NCBI GenBank assembly: GCA_973895155.1
Contig: OZ316896.1
Coordinates: forward strand, 4,836,001 to 4,900,000
DNA: 64,000 bases
Direction of reading: 5' to 3'
Source of the DNA: Marsupella aquatica
Lineage: Eukaryota; Marchantiophyta
Shown here in pieces: positions 37,068 to 48,441 of this stretch. The notes under the pieces were generated by a model. The model was given only the letters and a program-made list of their open reading frames with translations, made no database searches and had not been told where the DNA came from. The position numbers were made by a program, and so were the translations under genes. Every line of letters begins with the position of its first letter. The first letter of the stretch is position 1.

Positions 37068-37479
37068 AATTACTTTGGCTTTCTCTATTGAGAAGAAAGT
37101 AGGAGTGTGAGAGGGGTTTAAGGCGAGGAAGAACCTCTTCAAACAGATCGGCCTGAGCAGACAAACAACTCTGCTTATCATTTTTCAGGGACGGCATGGA
37201 TTGTCGCTAGCACTTTGTCCTGCACAGAATCAGGTTGTTGCACCGTCCATGAACACATCCCTTTGTCCTTTCCGGAGGAGTCGAAAGGAATATTAAAATC
37301 ATTTTTGCAGTTTAGTTCAAATTTTTCAATCTGATAGTCCCTGCAAGCAAGGATGGGGAGTTTTTCAAATCAAGTTGAGCCATCATTTGGCCTCTGTTTC
37401 ACAAGTTCACTCAAAGTTAAGTTATACTTGGGTGTCATAATGGGCCTATCCTGTGTACAAATGGAGCTCTTATTGTGCT

Positions 37480-38790
37480 AGCAAATGTGGAAGGTTTATT
37501 TTTACTTTATTCACGTAACATAATTGGCCCATATATTATCTCATTGCTAAAGTACAAGTTTAGATATATCAAACTGCCCCCATATATTATCTCATTGCTA
37601 TACAAGTTTAGATATATCACACTTTCATGATAAGGACCTAATCAATGGGGGACAACCAAAGAGAAAAACAGCAGACTCCCAACTGGGAGACATGATCCCT
37701 TGGCAAAGTACCTAATCAATGGGGGACAACCAAAGGAGCAAGAAAGGCCAGGAAGCAAAGAAACAAGAGAAAAACACATGATCCCTCAGGCAAAGGACCT
37801 AATCAATGGGGGACAACCAAAGGAGCAAGAAAGGCCAGGAAGCAAAGAAACAAGAGAACAATAGCAGGCTCCCAACTAAGAGACATGATCCCTCAGGCAA
37901 AGGACCTAATCAAGGGGGACAACCAAAGAACCAAGAAAGGCCAGAAGCAAGGAAACAAGAGAGAAATAGCAGACCTAAAACCAGAAGCCTAAAGTCTATC
38001 AATAGGCAAATCAAGGGGAACAACCAAGAAAGGCCAGAAGCAAGGAAACAAGAGAAAAATAGCAGACCTAAAACCAGAAGCTTCCTTGTGAACTGCAGAG
38101 CCTGATAGACAAACTGAAGACTGCAGAGCCTGATAGACAAACTGAAGACTGCAGAGCCCGATAAAACTTTCTTGTGAACTGCATAGGAGGGTCAAGCCAA
38201 AAAATACTACTAGAACTTCCTTGTGAAGTACTGAGGAGGGTCAAAGCAAAAGAATCCTACAAGAGTCTCTAAAATGCCTGATAAAATTCCTTGTAAACTG
38301 CACAAGAGGGTCAAGCAAAAGAATCCTACTAGACAAGTCTGATAGAACTTCCTTGTGAACTACAGAGGGAGAGTAAGAGGAGGATCAAGCAAAAGAATCC
38401 TACTAGAGTCCCTAAGAGCTTTCCTTGTAAACTGCACAAGAGGGTCAAGCAAAAGAATCCTACTTGACAAGCTTGATAGAACTTCCTTGTGAAGGGGAGA
38501 GGAGGGTCAGAGGAGGATCAAGCAAAACAATCCTACTAGAATCCCTAAGACCCCTTACAAGAATGGTTTAGAAATTTGATATCTTAGCAAATGGAGAAGA
38601 TTTTCTTTCACCTACTAAGAATAGTTTGGAGCTTTTATCATCTTAGCAAATAGAGGAGATTTCTTTCACCTTATTCACAGATGATAATAGGCCCACGTGT
38701 CAGTTAGGAGCTTTAGTCATTTTAGCAAATGTGGAAGATTTATTATTACTATTTTCACGCAAGATAATTGGCCCATATATCACAGCCGAA
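37480..38790. repeat. composite tandem-repeat block flanked by direct repeats
   Basis: Five imperfect units of about 85-107 bp (core ACCTAATCAATGGGGGACAA and GGCCAGGAAGCAA) run at 37637-38095. Then a 28-bp unit AGCCTGATAGACAAACTGAA-GACTGCAG is repeated at 38098-38160. Then come units of about 60-100 bp with TTCCTTGTGAACTGC and GGTCAAGCAAAAGAATCCTAC to 38560. The block is bracketed by a roughly 65-bp direct repeat (GCAAATGTGGAAG-TTTATT, then TAATTGGCCCATATAT) at about 37482-37545 and 38727-38790. A 50-bp tandem duplication lies at 37530-37620. No protein is supported. Confidence 0.75.
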
Positions 38791-38920
38791 GGAGTACTTA
38801 AATATGATATGAGTGGGAAAACAAGTTTTGCAACATAAGCACAAATGTTTGTGTACAATATCCCGTTTCTGCAGACGTCTCATTTCTCTCACATAACTAC
38901 TGTGAGTGTCGTCAAACTAC

Positions 38921-39010
38921 GAAAGAATGAAAACCGACTTTGTGTCAAACTACGAAAGAATGAAAACCGACTTTGTGTCAAACTACGAAAGAATGAAACC
39001 CGACTTTGTG
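38921..39010. repeat. three tandem copies of a 33-bp unit
   Basis: TGTCAAACTACGAAAGAATG followed by AAAACCGACTTTG is repeated three times, near-perfectly. The 33-bp period is a multiple of three, so open frames run through it on both strands. I regard those as by-products. Confidence 0.85.
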
Positions 39011-39074
39011 ACAAGATGACATCCCATTTCCATGTGATCTCTCTATGCCTCTTATCATTCAGGCACGTCGAGCG

Positions 39075-39420
39075 TCCAGCTACGCATCCATATGCTTCAG
39101 CATTCATTTCCTGTCTTCGATTCCATTTCTCACAATCTTCGACAATATACCTTGCGTTAATTGCCAGTCTTCGGTTCCGCTTCTCGCAATCTTCGACAAT
39201 GTACCTCGGCATGAATTTCCTGTCTTCGATTCCGGTTCTCGCAACTTCGACAATGTACCTCAGCCTTATTTCCCTGTCTTCGATCCCGATTCTCGCATTC
39301 TTCGACAATATACCTATGTCAGCATTTTCTGTATTCGTTTCTGATCCTCGCAATTTCGACAATATATACTAACCTCAGCATGAACTTCCTGTCTTCGTCC
39401 GTTTCTCGCAATGTTCGACA
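39075..39420. repeat. about six tandem copies of a 55-62 bp TCTTCGATTCC unit
   Basis: Units contain CCTGTCTTCGATTCC, then TTCTCGCAAT-TTCGACAAT, then TATACCT/GTACCTC. Copies are 80-95 percent alike by eye, with small length differences. Both strands are open across them (for example 39362-38889), but the products are repeats without a known domain. Confidence 0.7.
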
Positions 39421-39468
39421 GAGGATGGTCTTTGCCCGCGAACATAGTACACCCTTACCCATCGGACC

Positions 39469-40516
39469 CTAAGAACTGCGATCCATCTTGAGTTCATCAT
39501 AGCCGAACATGAACTTGGTACCCTCCCGCGACACAAATTTGTCCTCGTCGGGAACTATCGTCTTCTGATAATCCGGGTCCTGGAAAAAACTGAGGACGGA
39601 ATCCAGGTCTTCGGCCCAGAACTCGGCTGCGGCGTCGAACTCCATCACAGGTAACCCATAGCTCACAGCCTTATTCCTTGCTTCCAGGCTGTTGTGATAC
39701 TGCAAAGAGCATGGCACACGGAGCAGTCAAGACGGGAGCTGAGCTCACGTTCGGTGAGGGTGATTGTATTGCACTATGGCTATGGCCAACTTGGGCTGAA
39801 CGGTACAAACATAATTAAATTTGAGTGCGTGCGGGGAGTAACTATCACTGACGAAGGGAATAGCAAATGCTTTGGATACACATTAGTTAATCTATAGAGA
39901 TGAAGTGTGCGTCCATTTGGGCTAAAGTGATCAAATGGCAAACACATAGGAGGAGAATTATTATGTGTCCCTGACACCATGCTTTCAACGAGAAGATCCC
40001 GCCCCGCATTCAAGCTATCTATCATAGCTAATTGAGGGAACCGACAGAAGCCCCGGCAAACCTCGATCTAAAGTAAGTGGAGATGGATCAAAACCATGAT
40101 CGAAATACGATTGCAGGGACAGATAGTAAGTAAATGACTAAACGTACAATTTTGTTTAGTCCAGGGGGCGAGCTCCAAAAGCAGAGACAAGATAAGGACA
40201 GAGAATGCAATATCTTGCGGCATCGACAGAACAACTGAGGAGCATACAAGTTGAGCCCAACAGGCGAACAGCCCAAATAAACGAACTCCCCTGCGCAAGG
40301 AAGAACAGAAGCAACTGCAGGTAAAGGACGTGGACCAACCTGGTTATACTTGACGAGCTTTTTCTGGACAACTGGAAGGCTTTTAAAGAGGGGCGCATGT
40401 TCCTCGGACCAGTACCGGTGGAACTCCTCGTCGGAAAGGTCTGATTTCTTCTTGAAAAATACGGTCATCTTCGTGTAACGCTTGCTCTCTTTCGCAGATT
40501 CTTCTTGCGACCCCAT
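39469..40516 (-). CDS. EthD-domain protein (dimeric alpha-beta barrel), fungal-type
   Basis: Two exons: 40516-40340 (59 codons) and 39699-39469 (76 residues plus stop), joined across a 639-nt intron with clean CAG/GTTGGT donor and TTTGCAG acceptor. The spliced protein is 135 aa. EthD proteins are small dimeric alpha-beta barrels first linked to ETBE degradation in actinomycetes; fungal homologues occur in pigment/polyketide clusters, and the reaction here is unknown. Visible family marks: the N-terminal strand KMTVFFKKKSDLS, then FHRYWSEEHAPLFKSLP (the conserved W-x-x-x-H-A-P-L/V core), VKYNQ, then MEFDAAAEFWAEDLDSV and FFQDPDYQKTIVPDEDKFV. It best resembles ascomycete members. The plant-sized intron argues that it is resident rather than contamination. 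An in-frame ATG at 40540 would add eight residues. Confidence 0.82.
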
Positions 40517-40540
40517 GATCGATGACGTCGATTTTATCAC

Positions 40541-41511
40541 ACTTCAATTTCTTGATACCACTCGATGGCTCCTTCGCTGTCCAATGTTCCCCAGGTGACA
40601 GTTTCAGTGTGTCAATAAAGTGATAACCTTTCGATGCGATGTTTGCGCATTGACCAAATAATTCAGTCCAAATGTACAAACCAATAGTTCCGAGGAGAGC
40701 TTCGCGGTGTTTGCGCTTGGAGCAGACTACTAAGTCCCAAATTAGTACAAAACACAAAATCCAAGGAGGGCTTCGCAGATTATTCAGTCTAAAATTAGTA
40801 CACACCAAAAATCCGAGACGGATTACAAGTGAAGTGAGAAGGACTTCTTCTTACTTCGAATTGTCCGACCGACGGTGGTTAAATCCACACTTGGACACTT
40901 TGCACGGTCAAACACAACGATTGGCTGATCTGCACCGTCCCTTATTAATGCCCTTCCTGATTTGTCGCTTTGGAATTGAGGAATTCACGCGTGATTTTTT
41001 GCTTTCTAGTAGAGGAATTCACGGTAAAGAGTTGAAACTAAAGTTAAGATTGACCACCATGGTTAAGATTGACTGCCATGTTGGACAGATTGCTCCATTA
41101 TACCACATTTTGGTGGTTCATGTGAGTTTGTTGGACCATAACTTGATGATGGTGAGTACTCAAATAATTTTTAGGTTTACAGTGCAAGACAACTAGAGAA
41201 GTAGTAGAAGGGAAATAAAAATGTATTGAACCCTAATATGTGATGAAAAGAAAATGCATTAACCCTTATATGTCATGCAATTAGTTTGTGGACCCCCACC
41301 TGTTTTGATTGAGATTGAAAAGTAGATAGTTATTGATACAAATAAATTATATGTTAAAAAGTATATAGTTATTGATATAGATAAATTTGCTATACAATAT
41401 TGATATGTGTTGGACAATGGGTATCTTTATTGGGACTAGTCAATTGTTTTTGCATGATACACCATAGTGTTCTGAAAAATAAAATTATGTACTACATCAT
41501 GGAAACAATTG
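40541..41511. other. intergenic, no gene seen
   Basis: Promoter side of the EthD gene, then AT-rich spacer. Nothing recognisable beyond short repeated TTGATATA/TTGATACA-AATAAAT motifs near 41330-41400. Confidence 0.5.
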
Positions 41512-42086
41512 TCACATCGTGTTGAATTTTCGCTTGGATGTAGTGGGTTCTTCCGTTGCTGTTTGGGCAGGGACGTCCGATAGTAGGCCCTGGTCGTTGC
41601 TCCTCCTCAGTCTGTCGATCAGGGACTGAGATTGCTGATGTGTCAGCCCTACCAGCGTATCAAATGGCATCTTGAAATCATGTCTCAATCTGGTCAATTG
41701 CTCTAGACGAGCTCCCTTTGTGACCTGGATGTACTCACGCATCCCGTCCTTGTAAGTGAGCTGGTCTTCCTCAAAAGGAACTGCCATGTACCTAAGAATC
41801 TCCTTCATGACACCTACATTTATTTTCAACATGCATGGAGTTAGTGCTTAATGTGCGCATGAGATGGTTTAATTCATTTGGGGGGGGTGGGGGGTTTCTC
41901 TTTGTGCTTACCAGTCGTTGGTTTATCTCCGTAAGGGTCGTAGAAGTCGGCCTTGAACAGTTTCCTCTCTTCGATCATTTTTGACAGTTCTCTCCTATTG
42001 ATCCCGTTTAGCATCTCAGTTATCTCGATTCCGAGACCGTTGCCGAAAGAAATTTGTTTAGCCGTTACCTCCAAGTTCTCAGTCAT
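41512..42086 (-). CDS. hypothetical two-exon ORF, 158 aa, within the Helitron neighbourhood
   Basis: Exon 42086-41912 (MTENLEVTAKQISFGNGLGI...) joins 41813-41512 (VMKEILRYMAVPF...) across a GT-AG intron. The sum is 477 nt, in frame, ending at a stop. The protein is charged, without signal peptide, membrane segment or known motif; the tail is rich in Thr/Ser/Lys. A further upstream piece (42379-42272, MSTTKGNKASKASQQP) may be an additional exon. It lies downstream of the Helitron helicase on the same strand, so it could be element cargo or an independent gene. No family recognised. Confidence 0.4.
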
Positions 42087-42542
42087 CCGATGGCAACTCT
42101 CTGATGATCATCCTTGCCATTTCTACGGCTGTCATGGGCTGCACAGGAAAGATGTGAACAATCTCTTAGAACAATAGTGCCCATCAATGTTAATGAATCT
42201 TGCAACTTTTGTATCATCATTTCATTATCGCTTGCATCAACAAGGTGAGGTATAAAGTGGACACTCTTTACCTGAACTGATGTCGGAGTAGCGTTTGTCG
42301 GATTGCTATTTGCGCCTGTCATTGTTTCTCGTGGTTGTTGTGATGCCTTGGATGCCTTGTTGCCTTTGGTGGTCGACATCTGCTTGTTGAACACGACGAA
42401 TGGGTAAGTGGGAACACTTTGAAGTCCGGCGGCGTAAGATCTCCAACAATGCGCATGAATGCTCTATTTGTGACCCTACTCAACATAAGGTACACCAGGC
42501 CCGGTGTGAATGCACTGTTTATTTCTAGCACGACCTTGCCCG

Positions 42543-43887
42543 CTACTGTGCAACCTTGGCTTTTGTACCTGTTATGGCATATCCGAGCATGAGTGGGAAA
42601 CGGGGTGGGAAAGTGGATTTGCGATGGGTTTGCTGTCCCGAGATGAACTTGTTCTCATGAACCGTGCGATTGATCTTTACGAGGCAATGGTTGGAAGACA
42701 TTCTCACAAAAATTGACATTTTGCCTTCGGCTTCTATAGTGATTTTCTCCACGATTCCTCCATTGCCGTTCGCGGCTTGCTTGGAGAGGTCAATGTTGTG
42801 TGTGAGAATCACCTTGCATCCGATTGCAACGTTTGTCAGTGTGTGGAAGGAGGGATCTTCTATCCAAGGTTGGGTGGATTTGTCTGAAGGGGCATTGGTG
42901 AGTATTGGGACGGGCACGATCTCTTGGCGGGGAAAATATCTCTGTAATGCCTGGTCGTTGTACTTGTCAACTGTTTCTCTATGTGTGCATATCACGGTCG
43001 TCGAGGCGTCGATGAAATCATAGGCTTCTTGTTTGGACACGTAACATCGTCCCAGGCATGCATCGATCGATTCTTGGATAGGGAGGCTTGTGCGGATGTT
43101 GTTAAGGAACTCCATGAACTCCCGGTCTGTGCTCTGTCTGAGCACAGTGCTGAGGTGAAATTTCCGCATGGTCTCAAAATATGGTGACGACGAGAGGTGG
43201 CACGACCTGCATATGTCGTTGGTGTGGTGGGTGCAAACTGGAGGCAATTGGCACATGTCTCCGACCAGGATGACCGTCTTATTTTGGAACGGGTCGGATG
43301 AGCGGTCCTCGTCTTGGAGTGTCTCGTGTAGTCTTGTGGAGACGCAACGCAACAATTTGGGTGTCAGCATGCTTGCCTCGTCTATGATGAACACATCATT
43401 GTTCCTCAAGATGTGGTATTGGGGACTGGTGATGTGCAGAGGCCTGAGCTCTCCGTGTATTGGAATGTTGATTGAACAAGGAATGCATTGTCACCGCGTC
43501 GGCGTGAAGGTTTATGGCAGTTGCGCCCGTGGTGGCACACATCTTCACCTTCTTCCCTTTATATGTCCAGTATTTATTCATGTACAAGATGAAGAAAGTT
43601 TTGCCGGATCCCGGATTTCCATTGATCATGAACAGATCGCTCTTGACATCCTCGAGGGCCTCAAACACTTTGATTTGGTCCGAAGTCAAGTTGATGGTTG
43701 GGAGAGTTTTGTCGTTGAGCACCGGGCCAATCGGTTCCTCTACGGCGATGGCGGGGACCGCTTGGAATGTGGCCGCGTCATTGAAAATTTGGTGGGGAAG
43801 CTTTTCATTCAGTTCTTGTAGCAGGTGGGATGTGTGGTGGGTGGAGTAGAGGTGCGATGCGCAATACTCAAGCACCAAATTGTGCAT
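42543..43887 (-). pseudogene. PIF1-like helicase domain of the Helitron, frameshifted
   Basis: A DNA helicase of superfamily 1B that unwinds DNA during rolling-circle transposition. Walker A is GNPGSGKT in 43887-43396. The following frame (43409-42543) has Walker B FIIDEASML, motif III LVGDMCQLPPV, and later blocks TVLRQS and VGCKVILTHNIDLS-like (actual IGCKVILTHN). The frames must switch near 43430-43480. The final conserved block, normally like AYAMTIHKAQGQT, has become GYAITGTKAKVAQ before the stop, so helicase motif VI is damaged. Confidence 0.8.
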
Positions 43888-44535
43888 GTTGTCAACGTAC
43901 GCTGGTTATCAACTTGCGGTGTATGCACTCGTGCAAGTAGCTCCACGTCTCGCTTATGGGCCTGAGAAGAATTTTGCATTCTACACGGAATCTCACGACC
44001 TTCAGGAGGTAGTTGTAGAAGAAACCATTCATCTTGTATACTGGATGATACTCCAAAAATTGCACAAGCCGATCTGTCTGATACACAAAATTGCCTTGCA
44101 AATCCCTGCCAACGTAGTCTTTGGTGGTGTTTTTCTTATTGGTTAGGACCTCGTGGTTGGTGAAGTAGTCATAGAAGGACATTGCAAACATGTCCTCGGG
44201 CCTCTATGCCTAGAGTCTGGTGGGATGCAAACATATCCCCGAGGACTTACGGTAGATGGCGGACCTCAATTCCGGAGGGGACGAGTCCATGAACGCCACT
44301 GTCTCCGAGCGATGGATGATGTTGATTTTGAGGCACGTCAAGGCCACCTCCGTGGTGCACACGCTTTGAGATAGGATGGCTCCGCTGACAAGCTTGAGTT
44401 GGACTTCAGACAAGTCCTCGAGTCCTAGAGTGCGCGCATCGTTTGCATTAAGCTAGAGTGATCCCAAGGGCTCGCATTTGATCGCATACTTGAGCAAATA
44501 GAATGACCAGGCCGCGTTTGTGACGCGCTACAGGT

Positions 44536-46148
44536 TCATGTGCACGCCCCACAACAGCAACACGAGCGGGTGGTATGGCACAACGTTTTGGTGGTGGTCG
44601 CTTGGCCTGTGGTACCTCCATTTCCCCGTGGTGGGGTTGATGGCCGTATCTTTGTTGAGGTAAGTTTCTTGGGGGAAACCCAACTTGTAGTCGTTTGGGA
44701 GTGCCTTTGCAAGCACAAGCCCTCCTTGCAATAGTGAAGTTGTTTCGTCACCACGTTGCGATACATGGTCTTTTCTTCAACTCCATTTGGCTCTTCAAAT
44801 TTGTCGGATGTCGAGTCAAATTTGCCAGGGATGAATGCGGCTATTTTGTTTGTGACTTGATCGACATTGCAATCCTTGACCCATAGCACCGTGTGGGCGT
44901 GGAGTGATTCGCGGCCCTGCAACTGATACCTGATGACGTAGTGGATCACATTTCCGATTATGGCACATTTTGACAAAATGTAATCCCTGAAAAAATGTTG
45001 AATTTGTTCGTGGAAGAGCATGGCGCATTCGACAGGACAATCTTGCCATGAGAAGGTTGGATTCATCCTCTTCACGATGTTTTCAAGGTCAGAGATCTCA
45101 GGCCAATGGGTGTCGTTGAGCTCGTATCAATAGTTTCACTAATTCTGGAATATTATTAACGATTTGGAAATTTCATAACAACTTTTTGGAAATTTAAATC
45201 AAGTAAATCGTAGATAAATATGAGACTTATCAATATCATATTTGAAATTTTTTGATCAAGATATATGAAGCTTAACAAGCTACTCCTAATAAATCTATGT
45301 CTAACATACAATGTACTCTAGAACTCAAGTTAGAGGGAAAAGAATAATTGGTGTTGGAAATTTCATGATCAAAAATTGGACAAAAGAATGTCCAGAGTTA
45401 GTGAAATCACTGATTCGTTGCAAGTGAGCGTGAGGAAGAAGTGGGGCAGTCCCCATTTTCTCACCATGCACTTGAGGTCGTCGAGGTGTCTTTCGTGCCA
45501 CGCCGGGCTCCCAGGAACGGCCTGCATGATTGTCTTTTTTATTAGCATTTTGTATGTTTCCTTCTCGCTAAAGTGGGGGCACTTCTCCTTGATCTGCATG
45601 TATTCCTTGTCAATTACTATCGTCCTGCTCATGCTTGCTACTTGGCTGGCCTGTCGCAATTGGTACATGATAACCATGTACGGCTTGTACAAAGTGAATA
45701 TGTTGAACAACTGTTGTGTTCTCCATTTCATGTAGTCAATCAAGTTGAGTTGTCCTCGATGGAAACCCCTCAAGTGGACGAACAAGAACGGGAACCTTGC
45801 ATTTTCCAATATCAATTGTGGATCGTTCGACAGTCCTTCCGCGTTGGTGTTGATGCTCTCTTCTGAGCATATTCTCTTGCTATCGTACACGGTGCCGGAA
45901 CGAAAGACCTGGTGGTTGCGCTTGCGTAAAGTCGGGATCCTATATTGCACATCTTGGAGGATGTGCAGGTTGGGGTCGAATGGGTCAAAGTTCATGGATC
46001 TCATGGTGATTCCCTTTGCCCTCTTGTCTTTGATGATGTTCTCTACTCCGTCGGAACTTAGGATGCACAGTCCCAGTGATGGGTCTGGCAGCTCAACCAA
46101 TGAACCGTATCTTTTGAAAAGTTGGTTGGTCGTCAAATTGAGTTCCAT
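44536..46148 (-). pseudogene. Helitron Rep (HUH endonuclease) region, split by a MITE
   Basis: Two frames, 46148-45369 and 45075-44536, represent the Helitron_like_N and Rep segments. The conserved GRGSPHIH-like motif appears as GRESLHAHTVLW (the two His of the HUH motif kept). The junction shows CNE at 45415-45425 and LNDTHWPEISDLE encoded just left of 45122, which would be contiguous if the 289-bp insertion were removed. The downstream part (44530-43900) is in further shifted frames. Confidence 0.75.
45122..45418. mobile_element. 289-bp MITE inserted in the Helitron Rep gene, TSD TCGT
   Basis: The element spans 45126-45414. The left end ATCAATAGTTTCACTAATTC and the inverted right end ATCAGTGATTTCACTAACTC match at about 17 of 20 bases, followed on both sides by TGGA. 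It is flanked by TCGT at 45122-45125 and 45415-45418. Removing element and one TCGT restores GTTGAGCTCGTTGCAAG, which encodes the expected CNELN of the Rep. The core is AT-rich and non-coding. Confidence 0.88.
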
Positions 46149-46854
46149 GACCTTGTATATCTGTCACATGATCTCCTCTCGATTATTGCACTCTAGCGTG
46201 TTGAGATTCCAGGATATGAGCGGGTTGTCAAGGAGGCTTTCCTTTTTGTAGAAGCCAGAGTGGAAGCCATTGTACTTTGTATGATGCCTAGTTGACAGTT
46301 GATTAGCGAGAGAAATTGCATGTACAATGGCTTTGCAGCTAGGATGTTGATCGCATATTGCGGAGATATGAAGGTGTTTATCTGGATACGGGCGGGGTTT
46401 TGCACACAAGTCACGCACACGTTGATTTTTCCATCTCGGTTCTCAATGTATTGGTTGACAAATGCGTTTCATATGTCGTACGGCGTCATGTTCACCTTTG
46501 GTACGGTGGTGAATGTCTTGTCGAGCCTCGGAGTGTTTCCGTATCAAACTAGTCCACACATCCCGCACACCTTCATGCCTTAGACTGTCTTTTGGCAGAC
46601 GGCTCTCCACTATTGGAGATAAAATGGGGCTGAGGCCCATCCTTGACATAACGGACTCAGTGACTTGGCACTGGTGTTTATTGCACGCCTTTGTGCGGCA
46701 TGTCTCTTCTCGGACATTATACGTCGTGACATTTTTGGGGAGACCTATATGCAAAGGATTATGAACTTGTCAATTTTGTTACCTCACTAGGGTCCATCCA
46801 AAATTTGTGCAATGAAACCCCTTGTCATCAGGTGGTTGCACCTTTGTTGTGGGA

Positions 46855-47725
46855 GATGGAAGAGATCTACGGGGTTACAAAGGACCCACGATGATACTCT
46901 GGTGCAGTTGGTACAATTGATTTGGATGACTTCATCCAAGAGTTTGATACGTGGTGCAATATGCGGACATTGCGTAATGCCACGTTATTTACCCCTTTCA
47001 TGGCATGGAAGAGATTATTTCAGCATTTGGAGGGGCTACCCATGGATGATTACCATGAGTTTTGGAAGACTCATTTGGTTGAGATTGAGGCATGGAGGCA
47101 ACATTGGTTGCCTAATTATGTGTCCATCACTTATGGCACTAGTGCGGCATAACCCTAAGCCAAAGTGGCACACCATCTACTAGTACCACTCTAGTAGCAT
47201 CCACCGCTACTCCTACTAGTGTGATTGTGACAGGGACGGGAGTTGCGCCAACATTGAACCCTGTGGTGGAATTCTTTGAGGTACTAAAGCAGAACTATCA
47301 GGGTGTGAGAATTGATAAGTTGAAGGGTCTCCAGGAGTTGGCAAGACTGGAGAGAGTCTACGTGAGGCATACACTCATATGCACAGATTGATCATTGTCA
47401 CCAAGGGAGTGACAGAGGCTCAGGCAGTCCAATTTTGGTATGCAATTCTAGACAGAGAATTGCGACGTAAAGTGAGAGATGTCACTCTACTTAGGGATGC
47501 AGATCCCACATTGGCAGTTGTTTTTACACTTTTTGAGAGCATTGAGTTCATTATGGTGAATGAGAAAGTGGTGACTTCCAAATTTGCCAAGGAAGCACCA
47601 AAGGCTGCATCTACACCCACATCACAACCTACTGCACGTAAGAGCCAGATGAAGAAGCCCACTGCACAGGAATCTACCAGTCAAAGGCCTATGCCCTCCT
47701 ATGCTAGACAGCAGTCGGGATGTTA
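46855..47725 (+). pseudogene. gag (capsid) of the methyltransferase-bearing element
   Basis: Open pieces at 46922-47152 and 47379-47726 in different frames carry the retrotransposon gag pattern: DDFIQEFDTWCNMRTLRN, KRLFQHLEGLPMDDYHEFW, then HMHRLIIVTKGVTEAQAVQF and RRKVRDVTLLRDADPTL. The C-terminal part is Thr/Ser/Pro/Lys-rich. The zinc knuckle is lost or very degenerate. The second copy at the right end of the window aligns with the part around VFTLFESIEF...VVTSKFAKEA. Confidence 0.65.
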
Positions 47726-48441
47726 GACCTATGGTGGGGATCATGCGCAACAATATTGCCTTGATCATAGAGGGTCAAGAGGGGCCTCCGCACCTAATCA
47801 GTGGCAGTGTGATAATTGTTGAGCTCCTAGATACACCAAGGATAGGTGTTTCTCACTCCATCCTGAGTTACAAAGAGGAGGACAGCGCACACATGATTAG
47901 GGAAGATGAGGTAAAGATTGTAGTCATGGCCGAGGTATGCCACATGCAGGGAGATAAGGAGGTGATGTTGCTCCTACTGTGACCATAGGTCCTAAGGACG
48001 CTAAGATTGCTCAATTGGAGGAACAACTAGTTGCTATGGCTAGTTCTCAGGTGAGACCTACTTCTGGTGATGGGGCTTCTACATCTCATGGACCTTCCAC
48101 ATCTTATGGGGCTGATGGAGACCTTGTCACCATGGGATTCATGTGTGGCACTGCGCATATTGATGCATCAACAACTTTGACACTTGGGATAGCCAAAACT
48201 TTGAGCCCCAAGGAGCAGTAGTGGAGCTAGATCCACAGAGGGGGGATGCACGTTGTCAGAAAAAGTTCCTCAGTCTTTTACATTGTCAGAGACAGTTCAG
48301 ACTCCCTCTATGAACCCAATTTGGACAAACCCTTGTCTGGGTAAGTTGGCAGAATCACAGGATGTTGCAGTAGGGATGATATGTACCTTGTTGGGGATGA
48401 CTACCACCATAGTGCGCACCCCACTATTTTAAGCGACAGAT

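Larger units (their letters stand above)
42540..46760 (-). mobile_element. decayed autonomous Helitron (Rep/helicase)
   Basis: Helitrons replicate by rolling circle using one large Rep-Hel protein. On the minus strand, reading from 46760 down, the order is: an N-terminal region (46754-46164, several frames, with LPKNVTTYNVREETCRTKAC), the Helitron_like_N domain (46148-45369, ending SPAWHERHLDDLKCMVRKWG and FFLTLTCNE), the Rep part with HUH-like GRESLHAHTVLW (45075-44536), then a PIF1-like helicase. Frames change several times and a MITE splits the Rep, so it cannot make a transposase. The 5' TC and 3' CTRR ends were not located with confidence. Confidence 0.8.

Noticed and set aside
37630-38560. 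Regularly spaced repeats that might be read as a CRISPR array
   Set aside because: Units vary in length (28, 85-107 and 60-100 bp), have no unique spacers of constant size, and sit among intron-bearing plant genes; they are ordinary tandem repeats.
38845-39372. Open frames on both strands (175 and 157 codons) over the minisatellites
   Set aside because: They arise because a 33-bp unit and long repeated units lack stops; the products are repeats without domain or codon signal.
42510-46583. Plus-strand ORFs such as 43168-43821 (217 codons)
   Set aside because: They are antisense shadows of the minus-strand Helitron helicase and Rep frames.
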